Shown piece after piece: positions 1 to 5,746 of a stretch of DNA of 10,114 nt. Source of the stretch: an uncultured Gammaproteobacteria bacterium (lineage in GTDB: Bacteria; Pseudomonadota; Gammaproteobacteria; UBA9214). The stretch is taken from NCBI GenBank assembly GCA_905480305.1, contig CAJQPV010000271.1, positions 1 through 10,114 of the forward strand, read 5' to 3'. The notes below the pieces were generated by a model. That model ran no database searches, was not told the origin of the DNA, and saw only the letters and a program-made list of their open reading frames with translations. The stretch's first letter is position 1. Each line of letters opens with the position of its first letter. A program made the position numbers and the translations under genes.

Positions 1-5
1 ACCTC

Positions 6-49
6 GCCCTGATACGGCCGCCAGCACAGGTTGCCGGCCGTGTCAGGGC
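6..49. repeat. Strong 15-bp inverted repeat (hairpin)
   Basis: Arms 6-20 (GCCCTGATACGGCCG) and 35-49 (CGGCCGTGTCAGGGC) are reverse complements at 14 of 15 positions, and the one exception would form a G-U pair in RNA. The loop is 14 bases. No T-run follows on either side, so it is not a standard intrinsic terminator. It could be the 3' end structure of an upstream gene or a palindromic repeat element. It lies at the window edge, so its context is unknown. Confidence 0.7.
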
Positions 50-206
50 ACCCCTCTAGCTCCGGGAAAACACCCCGCATTTCACCTTCACCGAACCGCC
101 ATCTGGGCGCCTGGTACCCCTGATCCAGACACACTCAAGCCTCCCCCGTTTCACTATTTGCCTTCGAATAAATTTGGGCGCCTTGACCTGAAAAATTATA
201 ACTTAT

Positions 207-221
207 TGATAATGATATTAA
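207..221 (+). promoter_or_regulatory. Candidate Fur box
   Basis: TGATAATGATATTAA matches the 7-1-7 Fur consensus TGATAATnATTATCA at 11 of 14 fixed positions. The left half-site is perfect and the right half matches 4 of 7. It lies in a very AT-rich stretch, where chance matches are common, and about 100 bp upstream of the best YceI promoter, so its effect on that promoter is uncertain. A TTGACC at 183-188 could be the -35 of a second promoter overlapped by this box, but no good -10 stands at the right distance. Confidence 0.3.
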
Positions 222-270
222 AAAAATAAGGCCTTAGTGTAAGAAAAATCAACATTAAATGGAACTGATG

Positions 271-289
271 GTGTGACGATATGTCTCAC
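271..289. promoter_or_regulatory. Operator-like inverted repeat upstream of YceI gene
   Basis: GTGTGAC, five bases (gatat), then GTCTCAC form a dyad with 6 of 7 paired positions. Its centre (280) lies about 44 bp upstream of the start point predicted from the extended -10 at 309-317. That is a typical position for an activator touching RNA polymerase, and the promoter has no good -35. The spacing does not fit CRP (which needs six bases between TGTGA and TCACA). The cognate regulator is not recognised. Confidence 0.35.
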
Positions 290-308
290 TATAAGCATTT
301 AATAATAT

Positions 309-317
309 TGTTATACT
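309..317 (+). promoter_or_regulatory. Extended -10 promoter for the YceI gene
   Basis: TGTTATACT is an extended -10 (TGn followed by TATACT, five of six to TATAAT). The predicted start point is near 324. No clear -35 is present at 16-18 bp, as is common for extended -10 promoters or activator-dependent ones. A start near 324 would leave the upstream ATG at 318 outside the message, and gives a ~24-base leader carrying GGAGA at 336-340. Confidence 0.5.
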
Positions 318-335
318 ATGATGCGTAACATGCGT

Positions 336-340
336 GGAGA
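336..340 (+). promoter_or_regulatory. Ribosome binding site that sets the YceI start
   Basis: GGAGA lies 7-10 bases before the ATGs at 348 and 351. Methionine codons at 318, 321, 330 and 342 are upstream of, overlap or crowd this site and have no comparable site of their own. The start at 348 also gives a clean signal peptide. Confidence 0.6.
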
Positions 341-347
341 TATGGAC

Positions 348-1013
348 ATGATGAAACATTTAAAACAGATTGCACAGACTGTAGCCCTGCTTACGATCAC
401 TGCGTTCGCTTTTGCAGAAGACGCGGAATTGTGCTCGCCCTTCATAGATGGCAAGGTCGACTCAGCATTGCTGGAGACCATGCTGTCAGCAGCGCAGCAG
501 GGCCACCTCTACCGCATTCAGAAATCCAGCTCACAGGTCGGTTTCTGTGTGGACAGTAAACTGTCGCGAATCGAAGGCAGCTTCACTGACTTCCAGGGCG
601 GTATGTCGCTGGATCATGGTGGGAAGGGTGACGGCCAGACCATGGTGCTGATCAAAACCAGCAGCCTGCAAACCGATAGTAAGCTTGTGAACAGCATGGT
701 CAAGGGCGAGCATTTTTTTGATGTCGAGCATCACCCGGAAGTGCTGTTTGTCAGCAATGGCTTCAAATGGACCGGGCCGGATACGGCCGTACTGACAGGC
801 AAGCTCACCCTGCGGGGAATCACAAAACCTGTCATCTTCAATGTTAAAGTGACGACAGTGGACGATGAACCGATAGACCAGGCCAAAAGGGTACTCGTCA
901 AGGCCACCACGTCAATCAACCGGGCCGACTTCGGCATGGACGAATTGACCACCGTAGTAGAAGGTAATGTACAGTTGTGTATGAGTGTCGAGGCGCTCAA
1001 GTACGAAGCCTGA
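348..1013 (+). CDS. YceI family periplasmic protein
   Basis: This is an exported YceI-domain protein of 221 residues from the chosen start. YceI proteins fold as a lipocalin-like barrel that binds isoprenoid-type lipids; the ligand here is unknown. The amino end (MMKHLKQ, then a hydrophobic stretch ending AFAFA before EDAELC) is a signal peptide with a likely cut after AFA, so the protein acts in the periplasm. Family features include the opening strand HLYRIQKSSSQVGF, the VKGEHFFDVEHHPEVLF block, LTLRGITKPVIFNV, and the closing INRADFGM. Three cysteines remain in the mature part. The start at 348 is preferred over 318 because of the GGAGA at 336-340 and the extended -10 at 309-317. The gene stands alone and converges with the SLC13 gene. 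The family call is secure; the physiological role is not known. Confidence 0.92.
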   Translation: MMKHLKQIAQTVALLTITAFAFAEDAELCSPFIDGKVDSALLETMLSAAQQGHLYRIQKSSSQVGFCVDSKLSRIEGSFTDFQGGMSLDHGGKGDGQTMVLIKTSSLQTDSKLVNSMVKGEHFFDVEHHPEVLFVSNGFKWTGPDTAVLTGKLTLRGITKPVIFNVKVTTVDDEPIDQAKRVLVKATTSINRADFGMDELTTVVEGNVQLCMSVEALKYEA

Positions 1014-1030
1014 AACATTGGCGTGAGGCC

Positions 1031-1070
1031 GCGGCAAGGCAGATCGAATTTTTTCTGACCGCCTTGCCGC
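1031..1070. terminator. Hairpin between convergent genes
   Basis: GCGGCAAGGC (1031-1040) and GCCTTGCCGC (1061-1070) are a perfect 10-bp inverted repeat with a 20-base loop that includes a run of six T. It sits between the stop of the YceI gene (1013) and that of the SLC13 gene (1086), where a bidirectional terminator is expected. The stem is not followed by a T-tract on either strand, so termination may be Rho-assisted, or the element may protect 3' ends instead. Confidence 0.5.
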
Positions 1071-1085
1071 CAGCCTGCCCTCCCG

Positions 1086-2867
1086 CTACATCGGCCAAAC
1101 CCATACAATCATCGGTATTGATACCACGATAACCAGCACTTCCAGCGGTAATCCCATGCGCCAGTAATCACCAAAGCGGTAACCGCCAGGCCCCATGACG
1201 AGGGTGTTGTTCTTGTGGCCGATGGGTGTCAGAAAAGCACAGGAGGCGGCAACCGCGACAGCCATCAGAAAGGGGTCCGCGCTTACCTGCAAATGGTTGG
1301 CAATATCCATGGCCACCGGCGCGGCAATCACTGCGGTAGCCGTATTGTTCATGACATCGGACAGCGTCATCGTCACGATCATTAACAGCGTCAGCACCAC
1401 TACCGGGGAATATCCGTCAGCCAGACCGGTTATGCCAGCAGCCAACAGGCCGGTACCGCCGCTGGTCTCAAGCGCTACCCCGAGCGGAATCATTGACCCC
1501 AGTAACACAATCACAGGCCACTCGATTGATTCATACACCTGGCGTGCCGGCAGGATATTCAGCAGTACAAAAGCGGCCACCACGATGGACAACGCAACCG
1601 GCAAATACAGCACACCAACGCTGGCCAGTATGATAGCCGCAGCAAACAGGCCTGCAGCCAACCAGGCCTTGTGACGCTTCGTCGGTGTAAGTTTGTCGGC
1701 ACCGGCCAGCGGCAAGGTACCCAGCCAGCTGCTGACTTCAGCGAGCAACTCGCCAGGACCAAACAGCAACAGTACATCACCCGCCCTGATTTCCAGCGTC
1801 CGCACCTGCTCTCGAAACTGCCTGCCCTGGCGCGACACACCCAGCAAGGTGACATCAAAACGGTTCTGTAATCTTAAAGTATAAGCGGCACGCCCCTCGA
1901 TACGCGCACCTCCCGGTACCACGACCTCCAGCAATGTCATGTCTTCATTGCTGAGAGGACCGGTATCTTGTCCCCTCGCCTGGTAATCCAGCTTCAGCAC
2001 ACCAACAATCTTGTCGATCGCTTCAGGCACCGCTTCCACCACCAGGATGTCACCGACGCGCACCTCGGACAACCGCGCCTGGCCAGGCAAGCGTTTACCT
2101 CGACGTATCAGACCAATGACAGCCACATCCTCTTCTTCAGCCAGCGCATCAAGATCACGCACACGTTGACCAATAGCCGGGGAGTCCTCCGGCACGTGCA
2201 GTTCTGCAACATAGCCACTGACATCAAACAGTTTCTGCGCCGTCTGTTGTTCCTTGTATCTGGCCGGCAACAGTCGCCAGCCGATGGTCGCAACAAACAG
2301 CACGCCAACCACTGCGCAGGCAAGTCCGACCGGCGCAAAATCGAACATGGAAAAACTTGTCCCCGTGGCCTGCTGGCGAAATTCGGCAATAATAATATTG
2401 GGCGGCGTACCGATCATGGTGATCATGCCACCGAGAATAGTGGCGAAAGAAAGCGGCATCAGTGTCAATGCCGGACTGCGCTTTGCCTTGCTTGCCGCCT
2501 GCATATCCACCGGCATCAGCAAGGCCAGCGCCGCAACATTGTTCATTACGGCAGACAGGGCAGCCGCAATACCGGACATGCCGGCAATATGTGTTTGCAG
2601 GGAGTGAGAGAAGCGGCTGACCTGCCTGGCCAGCTGTTCAACAACACCGGAGTTGGACAAGCCCTTGCTGACGATCAATACCAGCGCAATGATAACGGTG
2701 GCCGGGTGACCAAACCCGGAAAATGCCTGCTCTTTTGGCACCACACCGAGCACCAGCGCCGCGATCAGCGCCATGAAGGCAACCAGGTCATAACGCAAGC
2801 GCCCCCAGATCAGCAGCGCGAATACAACAAACAACAGCGAGAATAATATGGTTTGATCTGTCGTCAT
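1086..2867 (-). CDS. SLC13-family anion permease with two TrkA-C domains
   Basis: This 593-residue inner-membrane transporter belongs to the divalent-anion/Na+ symporter (SLC13/ArsB-like) group. Hydrophobic segments fill residues 5-200 and 400-590, each half holding one inverted repeat. The paired signature motifs are SAVMNN (105-110) with GTPPN (153-157), and SDVMNNTAT (503-511) with GHKNN (550-554); in this family such loops form the ion and substrate site. Between the halves lie two cytosolic TrkA-C (RCK-C) domains, about residues 213-292 and 308-385, which usually bind a small ligand and gate transport. Members of this architecture are often annotated as sulfate or dicarboxylate carriers, but the substrate cannot be read here. 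AGGGGAG (minus strand of 2873-2879) stands five bases before the ATG. It lies 85 bp downstream of the SulP gene on the same strand and may be co-transcribed or use its own promoter. Confidence 0.92.
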   Translation of the reverse strand: MTTDQTILFSLLFVVFALLIWGRLRYDLVAFMALIAALVLGVVPKEQAFSGFGHPATVIIALVLIVSKGLSNSGVVEQLARQVSRFSHSLQTHIAGMSGIAAALSAVMNNVAALALLMPVDMQAASKAKRSPALTLMPLSFATILGGMITMIGTPPNIIIAEFRQQATGTSFSMFDFAPVGLACAVVGVLFVATIGWRLLPARYKEQQTAQKLFDVSGYVAELHVPEDSPAIGQRVRDLDALAEEEDVAVIGLIRRGKRLPGQARLSEVRVGDILVVEAVPEAIDKIVGVLKLDYQARGQDTGPLSNEDMTLLEVVVPGGARIEGRAAYTLRLQNRFDVTLLGVSRQGRQFREQVRTLEIRAGDVLLLFGPGELLAEVSSWLGTLPLAGADKLTPTKRHKAWLAAGLFAAAIILASVGVLYLPVALSIVVAAFVLLNILPARQVYESIEWPVIVLLGSMIPLGVALETSGGTGLLAAGITGLADGYSPVVVLTLLMIVTMTLSDVMNNTATAVIAAPVAMDIANHLQVSADPFLMAVAVAASCAFLTPIGHKNNTLVMGPGGYRFGDYWRMGLPLEVLVIVVSIPMIVWVWPM

Positions 2868-2891
2868 TCCGGCTCCCCTGGTTACCGGAAA

Positions 2892-2900
2892 ACTATAACA
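2892..2900 (-). promoter_or_regulatory. Possible extended -10 for the SLC13 gene
   Basis: On the minus strand this reads TGTTATAGT, a TGn extended -10 with five of six matches to TATAAT. The predicted start point is near 2885, leaving an ~18-base leader that just holds the ribosome binding site at 2873-2879. No -35 is seen at the right distance (a TTGACG at 2925-2930 is 27 bp away). It would allow expression independent of the SulP gene. Confidence 0.35.
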
Positions 2901-2952
2901 CCCGCAAGCAGCATCAGACTAGAGCGTCAACATCCCTAACCAGTAAACGCGA

Positions 2953-4482
2953 TCAGGCAATCTGGTCATCCGCAACGTGATAGCGCGGATCTTCCATTAC
3001 ATTCACCTCAACCAGGCTGCCGGCCTTTTTTAATAACTGGCGGCATTCTTCGCTCAGATGTCTCAAGTGCAGGGTTTTTCCTGCCTTGATATATCTTTCT
3101 GCAAGATTATCAATCGCCTCAATCGCCGAGTGATCAGCAACCCGGGAATTCTGGAATTCGATAATGACATCATCCGGCTCATCTTCCGGATTAAACAGCT
3201 CCAGAAAGTTTTTTACCGAACCGAAAAACAACGGGCCATTCAACTCGTGAACACGCGATCCATGTTCATCGTCGTAGGTATTGATATTGATATGCTTGGC
3301 ATGCTCCCAGGCAAACACCAGCGCCGAAATAATCACACCCACCACCACCGCGACGGCCAGGTCGGTAAGCACCGTCACAGCCGATACCGTAATCAGCACA
3401 AAGGCATCAGTTGCCGGAATTTTTCCCATGATGCGCAGGCTTGACCATTCGAACGTAGCCAGCACCACCACGAACATGACCCCTACCAGCGCGGCCATTG
3501 GAATGCGTTCAATCAGGGGGGAGGCAAACAGGATAAACATCAACAGGAACAGTGCCGCGGAAACACCGGAGAGGCGCTGGCGTCCGCCCGAGTTCACATT
3601 GATCATGCTCTGCCCGATCATGGCACAGCCACCCATACCGCCGAACAGGCCGGTCACCGTGTTGGCGATACCCTGCCCCACACACTCACGGTTGCCACGT
3701 CCGCGGGTATTGGTGACCTCATCAATCAGGCTCAGTGTCAGCAGTGACTCAATCAGACCAACGGCGGCGAGAATGAACGCATACGGCAGGATGATAAGCA
3801 GTGTTTCAAAAGTAAACGGAACCGCAGGAATATGAAAGGACGGCAGACCACCCTTGATGCTGGCAAGGTCACCGACCGTAATGGTATCGAGGTTGAACCC
3901 TGTCACCAGCAGAGTCACGGTAATAATCGCTGCCAGTGCCGCCGGGAAACTGCTAGTCACTTTCGGCAGGAAGTAAACAACAAACAGGGTAAGCACAACC
4001 AGGCCGGAAAAAATCAGCAGCGCATCACCACTCAACCACTCCTTTACACCTTCCGGCGTGGTCACCTGGAAGTGTTGCAGTTGTGCGAGAAAGATAACGA
4101 TCGCCAGGCCATTCACAAAACCCAGCATGACCGGATACGGCACAATGCGAATAAACTTGCCGAGTCGCAACGCACCGGCACCCATCTGGAACAAGCCGGT
4201 CAGCACCACCGCAGCGAACAGGTACTCGACGCCATGCTCGGCAACCAGCGCCACCATCACCACCGCCATGGCACCGGTAGCACCTGATATCATGCCGGGA
4301 CGCCCACCGAATATGGCTGCCAGCAGACCGACCATGAAGGCGGCATACAAACCTACCAGCGGATCGACCCCGGCCACAAATGCGAACGCCACGGCTTCCG
4401 GCACCAGCGCCAGTGCCACGGTAAGACCTGACAAAACCTCATTTTGTACGCATGCACGGCAAGTGCAACCAAGCTTGAACAT
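2953..4482 (-). CDS. SulP family inorganic anion transporter with STAS domain
   Basis: This 509-residue SulP/SLC26 permease would carry an inorganic anion such as sulfate or bicarbonate across the inner membrane; the substrate cannot be decided from sequence. The membrane core spans residues 14-395, with family blocks [20 protein letters not shown] (22-41), GLYAAF (44-49), [17 protein letters not shown] (59-75) and the conserved stretch from ESLLTL (245) through [11 protein letters not shown] (281-291) to [10 protein letters not shown] (297-306). A cytosolic STAS domain occupies about 410-500, with [12 protein letters not shown] (446-457) at the usual regulatory loop. The length is typical of the shorter bacterial SulP group. 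Odd point: the amino end reads [14 protein letters not shown], placing three cysteines (6, 8, 11) just before the first helix. The start has a weak AGG six bases upstream, and no alternative start is evident. It is the first gene of a possible two-transporter unit. Confidence 0.93.
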   Translation of the reverse strand: MFKLGCTCRACVQNEVLSGLTVALALVPEAVAFAFVAGVDPLVGLYAAFMVGLLAAIFGGRPGMISGATGAMAVVMVALVAEHGVEYLFAAVVLTGLFQMGAGALRLGKFIRIVPYPVMLGFVNGLAIVIFLAQLQHFQVTTPEGVKEWLSGDALLIFSGLVVLTLFVVYFLPKVTSSFPAALAAIITVTLLVTGFNLDTITVGDLASIKGGLPSFHIPAVPFTFETLLIILPYAFILAAVGLIESLLTLSLIDEVTNTRGRGNRECVGQGIANTVTGLFGGMGGCAMIGQSMINVNSGGRQRLSGVSAALFLLMFILFASPLIERIPMAALVGVMFVVVLATFEWSSLRIMGKIPATDAFVLITVSAVTVLTDLAVAVVVGVIISALVFAWEHAKHININTYDDEHGSRVHELNGPLFFGSVKNFLELFNPEDEPDDVIIEFQNSRVADHSAIEAIDNLAERYIKAGKTLHLRHLSEECRQLLKKAGSLVEVNVMEDPRYHVADDQIA

Positions 4483-4523
4483 TAATGACCTATCGGGGGA
4501 GGGTATGCTTTAAAAGACGGCGT

Positions 4524-4532
4524 ACTATATCA
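4524..4532 (-). promoter_or_regulatory. Extended -10 promoter for the SulP gene
   Basis: The minus strand reads TGATATAGT: TGn plus TATAGT, five of six to TATAAT, with an AT-rich stretch upstream. The predicted start point near 4517 gives a leader of about 35 bases. The best -35 candidate at 17 bp is weak (TTTATT). It lies immediately downstream of the amidohydrolase terminator, as expected for a separate transcription unit. Confidence 0.5.
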
Positions 4533-4550
4533 GAACATCCTAATATAATA

Positions 4551-4579
4551 AAGACAAAGCTGCGCCTGATCGCGGCAGC
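4551..4579 (-). terminator. Intrinsic terminator after the amidohydrolase gene
   Basis: On the minus strand, GCTGC (4579-4575) and GCAGC (4563-4559) pair, with an inner GC/GC pair, a bulged C and a six-base loop, followed at once by TTTGTCTTTATT. The stem is short but the T-rich tail is good. It lies 16 bases past the amidohydrolase stop and just before the SulP promoter. Confidence 0.55.
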
Positions 4580-4594
4580 GGAGGTGCGCCGGCC

Positions 4595-5500
4595 TCAATC
4601 ACATGACAGCGAGCTTGATGGTGCAAACAGCACAACTGCATTTTCACAACCGATTTTGCGTGCCACCGCAGGCGGCAATTGCGCCAACCAGCGACGGTGG
4701 AATGACCAGAAACGTCCCAGCTCCTGCCAGCCGCTGTCCGCCTCATCCCAGCGATCCAGCTGGTCGACCGGCCACACCGGATCGGAACCCGTCATAAAAC
4801 GCCCCGGATACTTCAGCAGCAACGCCTTCCACGCCGGCAGCAACATACCCGCTTCATCCGTCAACGGATTATTCACAAAGCGCCAGGGATCACGCGCACC
4901 GAGTCCACCGCTAACATTACCACAGCGCGAAAGCACCGAATCAACATCTGCCGGCTCCAGCAAGGCACCGCTATGCGCCCACACGATACGCGTATCGGGA
5001 AACGCTTCACAGACAGACAGCATAAAGTCCGGGCGTGAAAATTCCGTATGAATCATCACCGGCACATCAAACTCGTTGCCCAGGGCCAGCAGTTGCTTTA
5101 AAACGATCGCCTTGTCGAATGCCGGTGCAAAACCGCCAATGACATGTAACTCGCCGATGCCTCGATACTGACCAGATGAGAGGGCTGCACGCGCACGCGT
5201 TACCGTAGCGTCTTCATAGGCCCAGCGGTACCAGTCACCGCCTTCCCGATACGGGCTGAATATCGGCACAATCCTGGCAGGCGCCAGCGCCTGCAACTGC
5301 AGCGCCAGCTGCGCCGGCGTGCCGATAACCACGCCCATGACAATATTATGCTGATCGAGCAGCGCAATGGCTTCGGCAGGTGAGGTGACGTCCTGCTGGG
5401 TCCACTTGTAGTGCAGATGCATGTCGGCGACAGGAGCTTGTGCGTGCAGGCTGAATGACACGCACAGCAGGCAGACGGCTATCCCGCAGCGTTTCAGCAT
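4595..5500 (-). CDS. Secreted amidohydrolase (amidohydrolase_2 family)
   Basis: This is a metal-dependent hydrolase or decarboxylase-type TIM-barrel protein of the amidohydrolase_2 group; the substrate is unknown. From the chosen start it has 301 residues and opens with a signal peptide (MLKRCGIAVCLLCVSFSLHA, then QAPVADMHLHY), so it should be periplasmic. The expected metal ligands are all present: HxH in DMHLHY, the His of PVMIHTEFS, the His of WAHSG and the Asp of MTGSDPVWP, plus Glu in GIGELH. The end (RKIGCENAVVLF) matches the family's usual close. An in-frame ATG at 5524 would add eight residues (MVCIDTIS). Neither start has a clear ribosome binding site, and 5500 is preferred for the compact signal peptide. 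It lies downstream of the fusion gene on the same strand with REP-like elements between, and ends in its own terminator. Confidence 0.88.
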   Translation of the reverse strand: MLKRCGIAVCLLCVSFSLHAQAPVADMHLHYKWTQQDVTSPAEAIALLDQHNIVMGVVIGTPAQLALQLQALAPARIVPIFSPYREGGDWYRWAYEDATVTRARAALSSGQYRGIGELHVIGGFAPAFDKAIVLKQLLALGNEFDVPVMIHTEFSRPDFMLSVCEAFPDTRIVWAHSGALLEPADVDSVLSRCGNVSGGLGARDPWRFVNNPLTDEAGMLLPAWKALLLKYPGRFMTGSDPVWPVDQLDRWDEADSGWQELGRFWSFHRRWLAQLPPAVARKIGCENAVVLFAPSSSLSCD

Positions 5501-5554
5501 AGAAATTGTGTCAATGCATACCATTTCAGATCGTCGTTCTCTTTGGCGACGCTA

Positions 5555-5578
5555 TCGCGGACAGGGTCCGCTCCTACA
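5555..5578 (-). repeat. REP-like palindromic unit 1 (inverted)
   Basis: Read on the minus strand this 24-base unit begins TGTAGGAGCGGA and ends GTCCGCGA. It matches unit 2 at 21 of 24 positions, with differences only in the small loop. Together with unit 2 it forms a large inverted repeat with a 14-base spacer, the arrangement of a two-REP mosaic element (BIME). The GTAGGAGCGG head is typical of REP families with a GTAG tetranucleotide. Confidence 0.8.
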
Positions 5579-5592
5579 GGTGTATCTATTGG

Positions 5593-5616
5593 TGTAGGAG
5601 CGGATCTCGTCCGCGA
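5593..5616 (+). repeat. REP-like palindromic unit 2
   Basis: The unit starts TGTAGGAGCGGA and ends TCCGCGA. Inside it, GCGGA (5600-5604) and TCCGC (5610-5614) form a hairpin with loop TCTCG. It is the mirror partner of unit 1, and unit 3 is a near-identical direct copy about 100 bp on. Confidence 0.82.
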
Positions 5617-5696
5617 CAGGGTTTTTACCCCCCCAGGCCATCCAGAGACAAGGAGATACGCCAGTTAAATTGTCAATTTCAATGCGCATCTGCATC

Positions 5697-5720
5697 TGCA
5701 GGAGCGGATCTCGTCCGCGA
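5697..5720 (+). repeat. REP-like palindromic unit 3
   Basis: A direct copy of unit 2 with a single difference (TGCAGG instead of TGTAGG at the head), so 23 of 24 identical. It begins 26 bases beyond the stop codon of the fusion gene on that gene's downstream side. Such units are mobilised by RAYT-type transposases elsewhere in the genome; no such gene is in this window. Confidence 0.8.
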
Positions 5721-5746
5721 TGTTGTCTGCCTGATAACGCAAACCA

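Larger units (their letters stand above)
1..347. other. Upstream non-coding region
   Basis: No convincing gene is seen here. The first ~175 bases are GC-rich and the rest is strongly AT-rich, as expected of a control region. One forward frame is open from base 2 to about 229, but it has no start codon and its translation is proline/histidine-rich with no recognisable family. Another forward frame runs from the left edge to a TAG at 57-59 and could be the last ~18 codons of a gene lying outside the window; this cannot be decided. The region holds a hairpin at 6-49, a Fur-like box near 207, an inverted repeat at 271-289 and an extended -10 at 309-317. Confidence 0.6.

Noticed and set aside
272..290. 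Possible CRP site (TGTGA...TCACT) upstream of YceI
   Set aside because: The half-sites are nine bases apart; CRP needs six. Kept only as a generic dyad.
1968..2846. Long open frame on the plus strand opposite the SLC13 gene
   Set aside because: Its translation is rich in His, Gln and Arg with no family features, typical of an antisense shadow. The minus-strand gene has clear transporter motifs over the whole stretch.
2925..2930. TTGACG as -35 for the SLC13 gene
   Set aside because: It is 27 bp from the -10 candidate, far beyond the usable 16-19 bp spacing.
4485..5051. Plus-strand open frame across the amidohydrolase 3' end and SulP promoter
   Set aside because: It overlaps a terminator, a promoter and a well-supported amidohydrolase gene; its translation is serine/proline-rich and unlike any known protein.
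5507..5512. Perfect TTGACA on the minus strand near the amidohydrolase start
   Set aside because: No -10 follows at 16-18 bp, and it lies at or inside the start of the coding region.
5555..5616. Inverted repeat as a CRISPR unit or insertion sequence end
   Set aside because: There are only three short copies in mixed orientation with unequal spacing and no transposase or cas gene; REP-like elements explain them better.
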